In this document: positions 43,852 to 52,387 of the stretch, piece after piece
Numbering within the stretch: the stretch's first letter is position 1
Layout: the number at the start of each line of letters is the position of its first letter
Assembly: GCA_016235815.1 (NCBI GenBank)
Contig: JACRIM010000036.1
Span: 1-62,584, forward strand
Length of the DNA stretch: 62,584 bases
Direction of reading: 5' to 3'
DNA from: Planctomycetota bacterium
Lineage (GTDB): Bacteria > Planctomycetota > Phycisphaerae > UBA1845 > UTPLA1
The notes under the pieces: generated by a model
What the model saw: the letters and a program-made list of their open reading frames with translations, nothing else
Database searches by the model: none
Told to the model about the DNA's origin: nothing
Program-made: the position numbers and the translations under genes

Positions 43852-44967
43852 ATGGCCGCAATACCATCCATCCAACAGTTGCTCGGCTCAATGAAAGGCC
43901 TCGGCGCCTCCGACCTTCACCTGAAGGCCGGCCTGCAACCCTACTACCGCGTCGGCGGCAATCTCCGCAGCGTCAACGTCCCGCCCATGAGCGGAGAGGA
44001 AATCGCCGCCTGCCTCGAATACATCATCCCGGCGCAACGCCGCGCCTTTTTCGATGAGCACGGCGATCTCGATTTTTCCACGGAGCTTGCCGACGGCGAA
44101 CGCTTCCGCGTGAACATCTTCCGCGCCGGCACCAAGATGAACGCCGCCATCCGCCGCGTGAATTCGCGCATCCCATCCTATGAAGAGCTTCACCTGCCGC
44201 CCGTCTATGGCAAGCTGATTGAAACGGCCAACGACGGCATCATCATCATCTGCGGCGTCACCGGCTCCGGCAAAAGCACGACCCTCGCCGCCATGATCGA
44301 GCAGATCAACAGCACGCGCCACGAAAACATCGTCACCATCGAAGACCCGGTGGAGTATCTCTTCAAATCCAAAAAGTCGATCATCTCCCAGCGCGAAATC
44401 GGCATCGACATCCCCACCTACGGCGAAGGCCTGAAATACATCGTCCGCCAGGATCCCGACGTCATCTTCGTCGGCGAAATGCGCGACAAGTTCACCATGA
44501 CCGCCGCGCTTCAGGCCGCTGAGACCGGCCACCTCGTCTTCGGCACGTTGCACACGTCGGACACCATGCAGGCCTTTACCCGCGTACTGGAGTTCTTCCC
44601 GCGTGAGGAGCATGAATTCATCCGCAGCTCGCTGTCGAACAGCCTTCGCGGCATCTGCGCCCAGCGATTGATCCCCGGTGCCGATCCGAAGAACTCTCCG
44701 CTCGTCCCCGCGACCGAGGTGTTGATCAACAACAGCACCTGCCGCGAACTGATCCGCAAGGAACAGGACAAGGATCTCCCCGCCCTCATCGAAAGCAGCG
44801 AAGGCGAAGGCATGCACTCGTTCACTTCGTCGCTGGCCCGCCTGATCGAGGCCGACCTGATCTTCATGGACATCGCCATGGAATTCGCCCCCAACCGCGA
44901 AGCCCTCACCAGCCTCGTCCGTGGCATCAAGACCCGCGCCACGACGATGGTCCAGCGAACACGCTGA
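43852..44967 (+). CDS. pilT: PilT-like type IV pilus retraction ATPase
   Basis: 371 residues from ATG 43852 (AGGGGG upstream). PAS-like N-terminal part with GASDLHLKAGLQPYYRVGGN, Walker A GVTGSGKS (135-142), Asp box TIEDPVEYLFKSKKSIISQR, Walker B region DPDVIFVGEMRD and His box TGHLVFGTLHTSDTMQAFTR. The VGEMRD form distinguishes PilT-type from PilB-type ATPases. It powers pilus retraction. No other pilus genes are adjacent, except the pseudopilin-like triplet that starts 396 bases downstream. Confidence 0.93.
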   Translation: MAAIPSIQQLLGSMKGLGASDLHLKAGLQPYYRVGGNLRSVNVPPMSGEEIAACLEYIIPAQRRAFFDEHGDLDFSTELADGERFRVNIFRAGTKMNAAIRRVNSRIPSYEELHLPPVYGKLIETANDGIIIICGVTGSGKSTTLAAMIEQINSTRHENIVTIEDPVEYLFKSKKSIISQREIGIDIPTYGEGLKYIVRQDPDVIFVGEMRDKFTMTAALQAAETGHLVFGTLHTSDTMQAFTRVLEFFPREEHEFIRSSLSNSLRGICAQRLIPGADPKNSPLVPATEVLINNSTCRELIRKEQDKDLPALIESSEGEGMHSFTSSLARLIEADLIFMDIAMEFAPNREALTSLVRGIKTRATTMVQRTR

Positions 44968-44982
44968 AGAGACTTGAGCCGT

Positions 44983-45028
44983 GAGTCTTGAGTCTTGAGT
45001 CTTGAGGCTTGAGGTGCCTTGCCTCAAG
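44983..45028. repeat. 7-bp tandem repeat GAGTCTT and a hairpin
   Basis: GAGTCTT is repeated at 44983, 44990 and 44997, with a GAGGCTT variant at 45004. CTTGAGG (45008-45014) pairs with CCTCAAG (45022-45028). It is a simple-sequence tract downstream of pilT. Confidence 0.6.
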
Positions 45029-45047
45029 GACGCCCCGCGTAATGTAT

Positions 45048-45240
45048 CTCGCCCGGTAAGGCGCACGCTGGTTGCCAGGGTGCTTCAGCCCCTGGCGACG
45101 GGCCTCCCACTCATATTCCTCGCCCGGCAGGGCGCGCGATAGTTGCCAGAGGCCTTCAGCCTCTGGTGGCGTAGCTCCTCCTAATTCTTTCCGCCCGGCT
45201 AGGGCGGACGAATCGTGCATAACAGGGCATGTGCCCCTCC
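45048..45240. repeat. Two and a half copies of a ~72-base repeat with C(TTCA)G hairpins
   Basis: Copy A 45048-45118 and copy B 45119-45191 begin CTCGCCCGG and each contains a hairpin: CCAGGGTGC-TTCA-GCCCCTGG in A and CCAGAGGCC-TTCA-GCCTCTGG in B. A diverged third start follows at 45191. Stems differ by paired substitutions while the C-TTCA-G loop is kept. The 396-base gap between pilT and the next gene (44968-45363) contains these repeats and no supported gene. Confidence 0.75.
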
Positions 45241-45363
45241 AAAAACACCCCACCTTTATAACCAGCCGACACCCCAATTTCGGCTATCCTCCTATTCGAA
45301 GCATGCCTATTAAGTAAGTGGAGCGGGCCTCCGTGCCCGCTTTTCGATACGAAAGGGCCTCCC

Positions 45364-46797
45364 ATGACCGACCAACCCATCGCCCCGCCCAAACGCCGCA
45401 ACTGGTTCGCCCGCCACCCCAAGACGTCGATCTTCCTCGCGTTCATCCTCTTGATCGCCATCGGCCTCTTCGCCTTCGACACCATCGCCAAACGCCGCCT
45501 CGCCGCCCGCATCGACGCCATCCGCGCCAAGGGCGAACCGACCTGCGTAGACGACTTGAAGAAACTCAAACGCCCCGGCCCCAACTCGCTGCCGGAGGTA
45601 TTGGCACTGGCTGAAAAGACTGCGAAAGTCCCGCTCGGTGATAAGACAGACAAATTGCACATTGTAGGAACTGCGATGAGGCAAAAAACCGGTTGTCGCA
45701 TGCCACAGGATGAAATCGACACGATGCGTTGGTTCTTGGATCAGGTCAAATCGGAACGAACCGCCATGCACGAAGCAATGCATCGAAGTCGCGGAACCCT
45801 TGATATCCCGTGGGGCACATCGCGTGATAACATGCGAATCCAAGTGTTGGATGCCATGTCCGCCTATCGCGCATTGATGAAGCTTCATTTGCTTGAAGCC
45901 CTTTACGCAACTGAAATTTCAAATGCCAAGGAAGCGGGTGACCTGCTAATTGACTATCGCTATGTGCTGGAAGCCCCCGGCGATGACGCAACCTTGTTGG
46001 TCATGCTTATTCAATTCGCCGGGCAAAGCATGTACCTCGACCAGATCGAGCGAACAATTAATCGCTCTGGTCTATTGCCATCAGACCTCATGTCGTTGCA
46101 GACGGTCGTGGCGTCGCTCGACAACATGCAGGCATTTTCCAAGATGCTCTGCGCCGAACGCGTCTATTTTCTCGACAATCTTGATCCTTTTTACCGCGAC
46201 ACGATTGGTGTGTCATTGTTTATTGGAGCACCGGGCATCCTCGCACTGGATGCCGGAGTCGGCTTGGACAGTTACGCCAAGTACGCTGAGGCATGTGATA
46301 CGAAAGGCCCCGGTTTAGCTCGGAGATTCCGTTCCATTCAGGCGGGGCACGCAAACCTGCCGTGGTACAGCGTCATAAGCAAAATGGTTCTTGCGCCGCT
46401 CGACGGAGCCGCAAACCTCTGGCTTCGAAAGATTGGCACGCAGCGCGCCATGCTCGTCGCCCTCGCCGCCGAACGATACCGACTCGACAACAACCGTTGG
46501 CCCACAACGCCCAATGAGTTAGTTCCGAAGTATCTCGCCGCCATCCCCCTCGACCCCATTGACGACCAGCCCATCCGCTACGCCATCATCCCCGAAGGCA
46601 TCAAAGTGTGGACCATCAGTGGCGACGATGCAGATCAGGACAACGGCGGCGACATACGACGTCTTGAACCGTCAGAAACGGGCAAGCGCCCCACGGATTT
46701 TGGCTGGCTCCTCCTCAACCCCGACCTCCGCGGCCGCGAGTGCAGCCCGCCGACACCAACCACCGCCCCGACAACCACAACGCAAAGAAAACCGTAA
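45364..46797 (+). CDS. Membrane-anchored protein with pseudopilin-like C-terminal module, paralogue 1
   Basis: 477 residues. A short cytoplasmic part, one membrane segment (about residues 20-38) and a helix rich in Ala/Arg/Ile are followed by a divergent helical centre (about 70-330) and a conserved end: RYRLDNNRWPTTPNELVPKY, IPLDPIDDQPIRYAIIPEGI, the acidic loop GDDADQDNGGD and LLLNPDLRGREC. The end resembles the C-terminal part of GspG-type pseudopilins, whose acidic loop binds calcium. There is no GFTLIE-type prepilin signal, so it is not a processed pilin. It is the first of three tandem paralogues downstream of pilT. Function unknown. Confidence 0.7.
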   Translation: MTDQPIAPPKRRNWFARHPKTSIFLAFILLIAIGLFAFDTIAKRRLAARIDAIRAKGEPTCVDDLKKLKRPGPNSLPEVLALAEKTAKVPLGDKTDKLHIVGTAMRQKTGCRMPQDEIDTMRWFLDQVKSERTAMHEAMHRSRGTLDIPWGTSRDNMRIQVLDAMSAYRALMKLHLLEALYATEISNAKEAGDLLIDYRYVLEAPGDDATLLVMLIQFAGQSMYLDQIERTINRSGLLPSDLMSLQTVVASLDNMQAFSKMLCAERVYFLDNLDPFYRDTIGVSLFIGAPGILALDAGVGLDSYAKYAEACDTKGPGLARRFRSIQAGHANLPWYSVISKMVLAPLDGAANLWLRKIGTQRAMLVALAAERYRLDNNRWPTTPNELVPKYLAAIPLDPIDDQPIRYAIIPEGIKVWTISGDDADQDNGGDIRRLEPSETGKRPTDFGWLLLNPDLRGRECSPPTPTTAPTTTTQRKP

Positions 46798-46821
46798 CCC
46801 CCGCGCCACGCGATCCTCGAC

Positions 46822-48300
46822 ATGACCGATCAACCAACCCAACCCGACCGCCGCGGCCTCATCGGCTGGATCATCACCCACCCGAAATCCACCCTCGCGC
46901 TGTCCATCCTGTTGATGGCAGCCCTCGCCATCCTCGGCCTCTCCCACACTGCCGAATCCCGCCTCGCCGCCAAGATCGCCGCGATAAAAGCCAAAGGCGA
47001 ACCGACGACCATCCAGGACCTACTCGCCTGCCAACGCCAGCTGCCCGACGACCAAAATCGGTTCGCCGCCATCTGTCGCATCGCCCAGCAACTTGATTCG
47101 CTTCGCCGCACGGATCAAGAACTCAAGCGCCTTTACTACGCCGGACCGCCTGAACATCCTCCTACCGGTGAGCGATGGACCGACAACGATATCCAGGCAG
47201 CAAGGACGTATTTGAAGAAGATCGAGCCACAAATCCGCGCCTTGCACGCCGCGTTGAAGGTCATCGATTCATATGCCGCCGTGCCCTGGACGTCACCCGC
47301 CTTCAGCGCGCATACCCCCGGGCTGGTTGAGTCCGTTATACCGGCGCGAGCCTTGGCCATGGACGCGTTGACCACATCCATGACGGTAAATCGCGATGCG
47401 GCCGAACGATTGATGGTGGAATCGTCCGTCATGTTTCGTTTCTGCGAAGGTGAGGGAGGGCTCTACTTTATTCAATACCATATTAACCGCATGATGGCAG
47501 ATGCCGTTGAGCGAATCATCAATGACGGAGGCCTGAGCGATTCGACGTTGCGTGAATTAGATCGTGCATTATTAGACACCGAGGCGAACTTCGACACATG
47601 TGCCCGAATGGTCGTGGATCGCGTTGTCTTTCTTGACTCAATTACATGGCTTCGGAATCGCGCGCGTCGAACCTGGCCGTTCGGGTCGACGGCGCATCTC
47701 GGCAAGTATTCCTATGCCGCTTATTGGACGCACATCCCGGCGCTTCCGGCCGTCGACATTGCTGACGGCCTCGACTATTACGCAGCCGCGATTGACGCCG
47801 CGCGCACGCCGGAGGGTCAGCGAATCCAGCGCATGTTGGCGTACGAGGCCGGACATGATTCGACCTGGTTGAATCGCATGTCGACATCCATGAACTATCG
47901 CCACTCCGAATCATTTGCGCTGATGGCAGGGGCATTGGGTGAGATGCGCGCGTTACGCATCGCCATTGCAGCCGAGCGTTTTCGCATGTCCTACGGAAAG
48001 TGGCCGGAGTCACTGGCGGCGTTGGTGCCGGGTTATGTCGAATCCGTGCCATCGGACCCTGTCGATGGCCGACCGATTCGCTACGAAGTCATCCCCGAAG
48101 GCATCAAGACATGGACTATTTTTGATGGCGACAAGAATTGCGACGACGGCGGCGACCTTCTGCGCCTCATGAGAACAAAACCATGGGAGCGAGGAAAAGA
48201 CATCGGCTGGGTTATTTTGAACCCAGACCTCCGCTGCCGCGCCTGCAATCCACCGTCCACGACCACCGCCCCTTTATCCACCACGCAGCCGCGATCGTAG
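46822..48300 (+). CDS. Membrane-anchored protein with pseudopilin-like C-terminal module, paralogue 2
   Basis: 492 residues. The first 70 residues (MTDQPTQPDRRGLIGWIITH ... KAKGEPTTIQDLLACQR) are almost identical to those of paralogue 3. The middle (about 75-350) is unlike both neighbours. The C-terminal module is conserved: RFRMSYGKWPESLAALVPGY, DPVDGRPIRYEVIPEGIKTW, the acidic loop GDKNCDDGGD and LNPDLRCRAC. One membrane segment (about 21-42). It starts 24 bases after paralogue 1, so the three are likely co-transcribed. Function unknown. Confidence 0.7.
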   Translation: MTDQPTQPDRRGLIGWIITHPKSTLALSILLMAALAILGLSHTAESRLAAKIAAIKAKGEPTTIQDLLACQRQLPDDQNRFAAICRIAQQLDSLRRTDQELKRLYYAGPPEHPPTGERWTDNDIQAARTYLKKIEPQIRALHAALKVIDSYAAVPWTSPAFSAHTPGLVESVIPARALAMDALTTSMTVNRDAAERLMVESSVMFRFCEGEGGLYFIQYHINRMMADAVERIINDGGLSDSTLRELDRALLDTEANFDTCARMVVDRVVFLDSITWLRNRARRTWPFGSTAHLGKYSYAAYWTHIPALPAVDIADGLDYYAAAIDAARTPEGQRIQRMLAYEAGHDSTWLNRMSTSMNYRHSESFALMAGALGEMRALRIAIAAERFRMSYGKWPESLAALVPGYVESVPSDPVDGRPIRYEVIPEGIKTWTIFDGDKNCDDGGDLLRLMRTKPWERGKDIGWVILNPDLRCRACNPPSTTTAPLSTTQPRS

Positions 48301-48324
48301 TGATAGCATCCAGCGAGAATGGAC

Positions 48325-49812
48325 ATGACCGATCAACCAAACCAATCCGACCGCCGCGGCCTCATCGGCTGGATCATCACCCACCCGAAATCCACCCTCG
48401 CCCTGTCGATCCTGCTGATGGCCGCCCTCGCCCTCCTCGGCCTCTCCCGCTTCGCCGAATCCCGCCTCGCCGCAAAGATCGCCGCGATCAAAGCCAAAGG
48501 TGAACCGACGACCATCCAAGACCTCCTCGCCCGCCAACGGATAATTCCTGACGACCAGAATCGGGTAATTTCCGTGATGAAGATCGGTGAGAGAATCCGG
48601 AAGGTAACTCTCACTGACGAACAATCGGAACAACTTCCATTTATAGGTCTCGCGATATTGCCTAAGACAGGAATTCGGTGGGCTGCCTCAACAATTGAAG
48701 CTGCCGATGCGTTCTTAACGCAAATTGAGAATGAGACGGCCGACTTGCACACTGCGATGCAACTCAAAGACTCATTTCTTGTAATGTCGTGGTTGAATCC
48801 TCCGACCACGACAGCCACAGACCTACATTCTGTCAGGACTAGCGCCAAAGTGCTTGCGTTGAGTGCGATAACGGCTGCCCAACATGGCGATGCGACCCGC
48901 GCAGCACAACTAACAACGGATACGCTTCAGTTGATTCGCACGATGGATGGAACACCATCGCTTGTTCGGGAAATGTTTAATGATGGGATTACAACTCTCG
49001 CCTGTGATGCCTGCGAGCGTGTAGTGAACTCAGTGACGCTCAGCGACGCTTCGTTGATTGAGTTTCAGAGACTACTGGCCGCCGCCGACCGAAGATCAAA
49101 TATTCGCGAGGGTTTGCTTTCCGAACGCGCTGCGTATCTGGATACAACTCGATGGTACCGCGCAAATACAAAGAACATCGGGCTCCAACTCAATACTCAG
49201 AATCTGAACTCCAGGATTCCATCGGCGTTTTGGGGATATCTGCCGGCGGTTCCTGCGTTGGACATTGCTGAAGGGGTCGATTTTTTTAATGAGATTGTAG
49301 ATGCAACGGTGAAACCTGATGGGACCACGATTGCACGGTTGCAACAAATCGAATCCAGATACGCGGTCATGCCATGGTATACCTTGGTGTCCAAGACATT
49401 TGTGGCTCCTTTTTCGCGCTACGCGATATTGTCCTTTCGCGCCGGTGGTCAGCTTCGCGCTCTGCGCGTGGCTATTGCCGCGGAGCGATACCGGCTAAAC
49501 CTCAAACAGTGGCCCGTAAACGCAGCGGACCTCGTGCCCCGGTTTATTGATGCAATTCCACCAGACCCAATCGATGGTCGGCCAATCCGCTACGCAATCA
49601 TCCCCGAAGGCATCAAGACGTGGACCATCAGTGATGAAAACGACAACCGCGACAACGGCGGCGACGTGCAGCGCATTGAAAGCGGCAGCAATCGCCACAA
49701 GCCCACCGATTTCGGCTGGGTAATCCTCAACCCCGACCTCCGTGGACGTGATTGTGTGACGGAGACAACGACGGAAGAATTACCTATTTCCGGGCCTGCG
49801 ACGCAGAATTGA
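48325..49812 (+). CDS. Membrane-anchored protein with pseudopilin-like C-terminal module, paralogue 3
   Basis: 495 residues from ATG 48325, chosen because both other paralogues start MTDQP; ATG 48319 adds two residues. The N-terminal 70 codons are nearly identical to paralogue 2, also at DNA level, and then similarity stops abruptly. The centre is visibly poorer in G and C than its flanks. The end keeps RYRLNLKQWPVNAADLVPRF, DPIDGRPIRYAIIPEGIKTW, acidic loop ENDNRDNGGD and LNPDLRGRDC. The mosaic pattern suggests gene conversion at the ends. Function unknown. Confidence 0.7.
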   Translation: MTDQPNQSDRRGLIGWIITHPKSTLALSILLMAALALLGLSRFAESRLAAKIAAIKAKGEPTTIQDLLARQRIIPDDQNRVISVMKIGERIRKVTLTDEQSEQLPFIGLAILPKTGIRWAASTIEAADAFLTQIENETADLHTAMQLKDSFLVMSWLNPPTTTATDLHSVRTSAKVLALSAITAAQHGDATRAAQLTTDTLQLIRTMDGTPSLVREMFNDGITTLACDACERVVNSVTLSDASLIEFQRLLAAADRRSNIREGLLSERAAYLDTTRWYRANTKNIGLQLNTQNLNSRIPSAFWGYLPAVPALDIAEGVDFFNEIVDATVKPDGTTIARLQQIESRYAVMPWYTLVSKTFVAPFSRYAILSFRAGGQLRALRVAIAAERYRLNLKQWPVNAADLVPRFIDAIPPDPIDGRPIRYAIIPEGIKTWTISDENDNRDNGGDVQRIESGSNRHKPTDFGWVILNPDLRGRDCVTETTTEELPISGPATQN

Positions 49813-49818
49813 AATCCT

Positions 49819-50004
49819 TCACGGCTGCTGTTTGCGAGTCTTCTCGATGCGATTCGCACGATCGAATCCGACGACACGGTCCTGATGTTGGGCTTCGAAC
49901 TTCTTTATCCATTCATAAAGCCGTTGACGGTCGAAGCCGCAGCGCTCGACAATTCGACGGCGGGCCGCCCTGACTCGCTCCACCACTGGATCATCAGGCG
50001 TCAT
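49819..50004 (-). CDS. Small partner protein of the PIN toxin
   Basis: 61 residues. It begins TPDDPVVERVRAARRRIVER and contains a short helical part rich in Arg/Glu, the pattern of the small protein repeatedly found next to this VapC-like PIN family. It overlaps the toxin gene by 11 bases and follows it in transcription. It may act as antitoxin or auxiliary; no DNA-binding motif is obvious. The toxin-first gene order is unusual for classical vapBC. Confidence 0.55.
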   Translation of the reverse strand: MTPDDPVVERVRAARRRIVERCGFDRQRLYEWIKKFEAQHQDRVVGFDRANRIEKTRKQQP

Positions 50005-50479
50005 CGTCCATCTCCTTAATCAACAAGTCCGGCGTCGTAACAATCGGAACCACCAAACCCAGCTCGGCATTTACCGTGCGAAGATGCCGAACTTTATTGG
50101 CGTTCGCCAGGTGTCGGCAATTCCAGGTGAGCAGAAAGTCCGCACCATAGAAGGAAGCCGTCGCCAGATGATAGGCGTCAGCAAGGTCTTCACGTGGCAT
50201 CAAATGCCGGGCCGCATACACACCAACAATTTCGTCTATCTCAGGAACGGCCTCCAATAGCGGAATCTCAGCCATGAGGGCTATTGCGTCCAGCCGACCC
50301 GGATAGTCACCGTCCTGTAACTCGGCCAATGTGATGGCTGAAGTGACAATGTCATAGGATGGGCGATCCTCCAACCACCAGCGTCGAGTGCTTTCGCGCC
50401 GAGCTATCATTGACGGGTCTGACCGCACCTCGAAGTAAAAACTCGGAATGGTCGTCTCGATATAAACGGTCCTTTTCAT
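49994..50479 (-). CDS. PIN-domain protein, VapC-like toxin
   Basis: 161 residues from ATG 50479. The PIN start KRTVYIETTIPSFYFEVRSD, conserved acids (E8, later TLAELQDGDYPGRL) and the closing ADAYHLATASFYGADFLLTW with NCRHLANANKVRHL identify this subfamily of PIN ribonucleases. A TATAAT box on the minus strand (50492-50487) puts the probable mRNA start within about two bases of the ATG, so it may be translated leaderless. Alternative starts up to 50527 lack a signal. It is convergent with paralogue 3. Confidence 0.8.
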   Translation of the reverse strand: MKRTVYIETTIPSFYFEVRSDPSMIARRESTRRWWLEDRPSYDIVTSAITLAELQDGDYPGRLDAIALMAEIPLLEAVPEIDEIVGVYAARHLMPREDLADAYHLATASFYGADFLLTWNCRHLANANKVRHLRTVNAELGLVVPIVTTPDLLIKEMDDDA

Positions 50480-50486
50480 CCGCCAC

Positions 50487-50492
50487 ATTATA
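50487..50492 (-). promoter_or_regulatory. -10 box TATAAT of the PIN toxin, probably leaderless
   Basis: Minus-strand CCGTATAATGTGG. The hexamer ends 7 bases before the ATG at 50479, so transcription would start at or next to the initiation codon. No -35 box is clear. Confidence 0.45.
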
Positions 50493-50584
50493 CGGCCTCG
50501 CCAACCCATCCCCCATAGTCGCTGCAACTCTCAATTCCGGAGGCGGATGGGGCTAACACCTTTTGACAATGGAACTTACATCCG

Positions 50585-50613
50585 TTGGCGTCCCCCAAAC
50601 CCTCCACTATACT
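50585..50613 (+). promoter_or_regulatory. Candidate promoter of the nuo operon
   Basis: TTGGCG (50585-50590), a 17-base spacer and TATACT (50608-50613) form a sigma-70-type promoter. Transcription would start about 68 bases before the nuoI ATG (50688). Confidence 0.5.
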
Positions 50614-50687
50614 CACTCATCGCACCGGTCCGGCCCCCGGCGACAGTCGCCCATCGCGCCGCTGACCTGCCACACGAGGAACCCCGC

Positions 50688-51305
50688 ATGGGAAGCGCTC
50701 GCGAGTATTTTCAGAACATCTTCGACACCGTCCGCACCATTGCGACCGGCATGAGCATCACGCTCAAATACAACTTCGCCAAGACCATTACGCTGCAATA
50801 CCCCGACATGGCCCCGGCACTTCAGCCGAGGTATCGCGGGTTTCACTGGTTCGAGGCCGAGAAGTGCATCGCCTGCGATCAGTGCGCCAAGGCCTGCCCC
50901 GTCGATTGCATTTACATTGAAAAGGGCGGCCCGCGAAAGATCGACAAGGCCACCGGCATCGCCGTCGGCGGCGCACTGGAGCGATACGCCATCGACTATG
51001 CCAAGTGCATGTTCTGTGCCCTCTGCTGCGACCCCTGCCCGACCGACTGCATCCACATGGGCGACAATCACGACCTCTCGGCCTACACCCGCGAGGATAT
51101 GTGCGTGGAGTTCACAGACTTGGCAAAGGAAGGCAAGCAGACCCCCGAGCCATACTGGATGCAGAAAGAAAACATGCCGACCTGGGCCAAAGAGAAAAAG
51201 AACCGCTGGGAAGAGCGAGCCAAGCCCGTTCGCGATGAAATGCTTAAGGCCCTGAAGCCATCGACCGCCACGCCGGCCAAGAAAGAAGACGCCGCGGCGC
51301 ATTAG
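50688..51305 (+). CDS. nuoI: NADH-quinone oxidoreductase subunit I
   Basis: 205 residues. Two 4Fe-4S ferredoxin motifs, CIACDQCAKACPVDCIYIE (about residues 64-82) and CMFCALCCDPCPTDCIHMG, carry clusters N6a and N6b in the peripheral arm of complex I. The N-terminal amphipathic helix (YFQNIFDTVRTIATGMSITL) attaches it to the membrane arm. Start chosen at ATG 50688; the upstream in-frame region has no conserved sequence. It leads a partial nuo operon, an unusual place for nuoI. Confidence 0.93.
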   Translation: MGSAREYFQNIFDTVRTIATGMSITLKYNFAKTITLQYPDMAPALQPRYRGFHWFEAEKCIACDQCAKACPVDCIYIEKGGPRKIDKATGIAVGGALERYAIDYAKCMFCALCCDPCPTDCIHMGDNHDLSAYTREDMCVEFTDLAKEGKQTPEPYWMQKENMPTWAKEKKNRWEERAKPVRDEMLKALKPSTATPAKKEDAAAH

Positions 51306-51315
51306 GACTCATTCC

Positions 51316-51759
51316 ATGGAATACTCCAACAACCTCGTCATCGGCCTGCTCATCTTCGTCGTCGCCGGCATCGCCATGAGCTTCGGCGCACTCCTCATCG
51401 GCCACCTGATCCGCACCAAGCTGCCGCACCCGGAAAAGGCCGCTGCGTATGAGTGCGGTGAGCCGGCCATCGGCCCCGGCTGGGTGCAGTTCGACCTGCG
51501 CTTCTACGTCGTCGCCCTCGTCTTCCTGATCTTCGATATCGAAGTCGCATTGTTTTATCCGTGGGCCGTGGTCTACAAGGAAGCCGGCATCGCCGCCCTG
51601 TGGGACATGCTCGTTTTCTTCGGCGTGATCGTTGTGGGCTATCTGTACCTATGGCGTTTCGGTTATCTCGACTGGGTCCGCGCGACGGGTCTGCACGACA
51701 AACGATCAACCGTTCGCCGCGATGATGCACTGGGCCGCGCTGCAAGGCAGTGGATGTAG
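51316..51759 (+). CDS. nuoA: NADH-quinone oxidoreductase subunit A
   Basis: 147 residues with three membrane segments. The signatures are YECGEPAIGPGWVQFDLRFY and VVALVFLIFDIEVALFYPWA, the conserved second-helix region. NuoA is part of the proton-pumping arm near the quinone cavity. Its C-terminal 25 residues are an extra charged tail. It lies 10 bases after nuoI. Confidence 0.93.
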   Translation: MEYSNNLVIGLLIFVVAGIAMSFGALLIGHLIRTKLPHPEKAAAYECGEPAIGPGWVQFDLRFYVVALVFLIFDIEVALFYPWAVVYKEAGIAALWDMLVFFGVIVVGYLYLWRFGYLDWVRATGLHDKRSTVRRDDALGRAARQWM

Positions 51760-51777
51760 GAGTAGACGGGGATCACG

Positions 51778-52353
51778 ATGGGTGCCGCTCTTGCAAAAAA
51801 GCATAAACGCAACGGACTGCTCACGTCGGCGGAGTACATGGCCCTGCCCGACGATGGCAACAGGTACGAGCTTATTCACGGAGAGCTGGTGATGAGTCCG
51901 TCATCGAATTTCGGACATGGCTCGGTGGCACTCTATGTAGCCGGCAAGATGAGTGACTACGCACGTCGCAAGAAACTAGGTCGCGTGACGATCGAAACAG
52001 ACGTCGTCATTGCGAAGGCGTTGGTTCTACGGCCTGACATTGCCTTTGTCAGCTCGAACCAGTTGGCGATCATTCGCGGCCACATTTATGGCCCGCCCGA
52101 CTTGGCCGTCGAAATAACGTCTCCCAGCAACTGGCAAATGGACGTCTTTGCCAAGATGCGCGAGTATGAGCGATTCGGCATCCGCGAGTATTGGGTGCTC
52201 GACATTGTGGACCAGCGATACAAGGCATATCAGTGGTGCCTGCGCGGCAAGCGATATCATGGCGGGCTTGTGCAGGGCCGCGAAATCAAGAGCCTCGTGC
52301 TCAAAGGCTTCAAACTAAATCTGGAGGACGTCTGGGCGTCGGCAACTTGGTAA
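51778..52353 (+). CDS. Uma2-family (DUF820) PD-(D/E)xK-fold protein, copy 1
   Basis: 191 residues. The fold motifs are DDGNRYELIHGELVMSPSSN, LRPDIAFVS, PPDLAVEITSPSNWQMDVFA and KMREYERFGIREYWVLD, which supply the Asp, Glu and Lys of the Uma2 nuclease-like site. Family members abound in cyanobacteria and planctomycetes and are often near mobile DNA; their function is not established. It lies 18 bases after nuoA and 34 before nuoB, in the same direction, and so is co-transcribed with complex I genes. There is no obvious link to respiration. Confidence 0.85.
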   Translation: MGAALAKKHKRNGLLTSAEYMALPDDGNRYELIHGELVMSPSSNFGHGSVALYVAGKMSDYARRKKLGRVTIETDVVIAKALVLRPDIAFVSSNQLAIIRGHIYGPPDLAVEITSPSNWQMDVFAKMREYERFGIREYWVLDIVDQRYKAYQWCLRGKRYHGGLVQGREIKSLVLKGFKLNLEDVWASATW

Positions 52354-52387
52354 AGTGTTTGTTCCGATTCGCTCGGCGAGGTGATAT

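Noticed and set aside
42572-45066. Antisense frames over miaB and pilT
   Set aside because: Both overlap strongly conserved genes on the plus strand; they show only codon-bias shadow composition.
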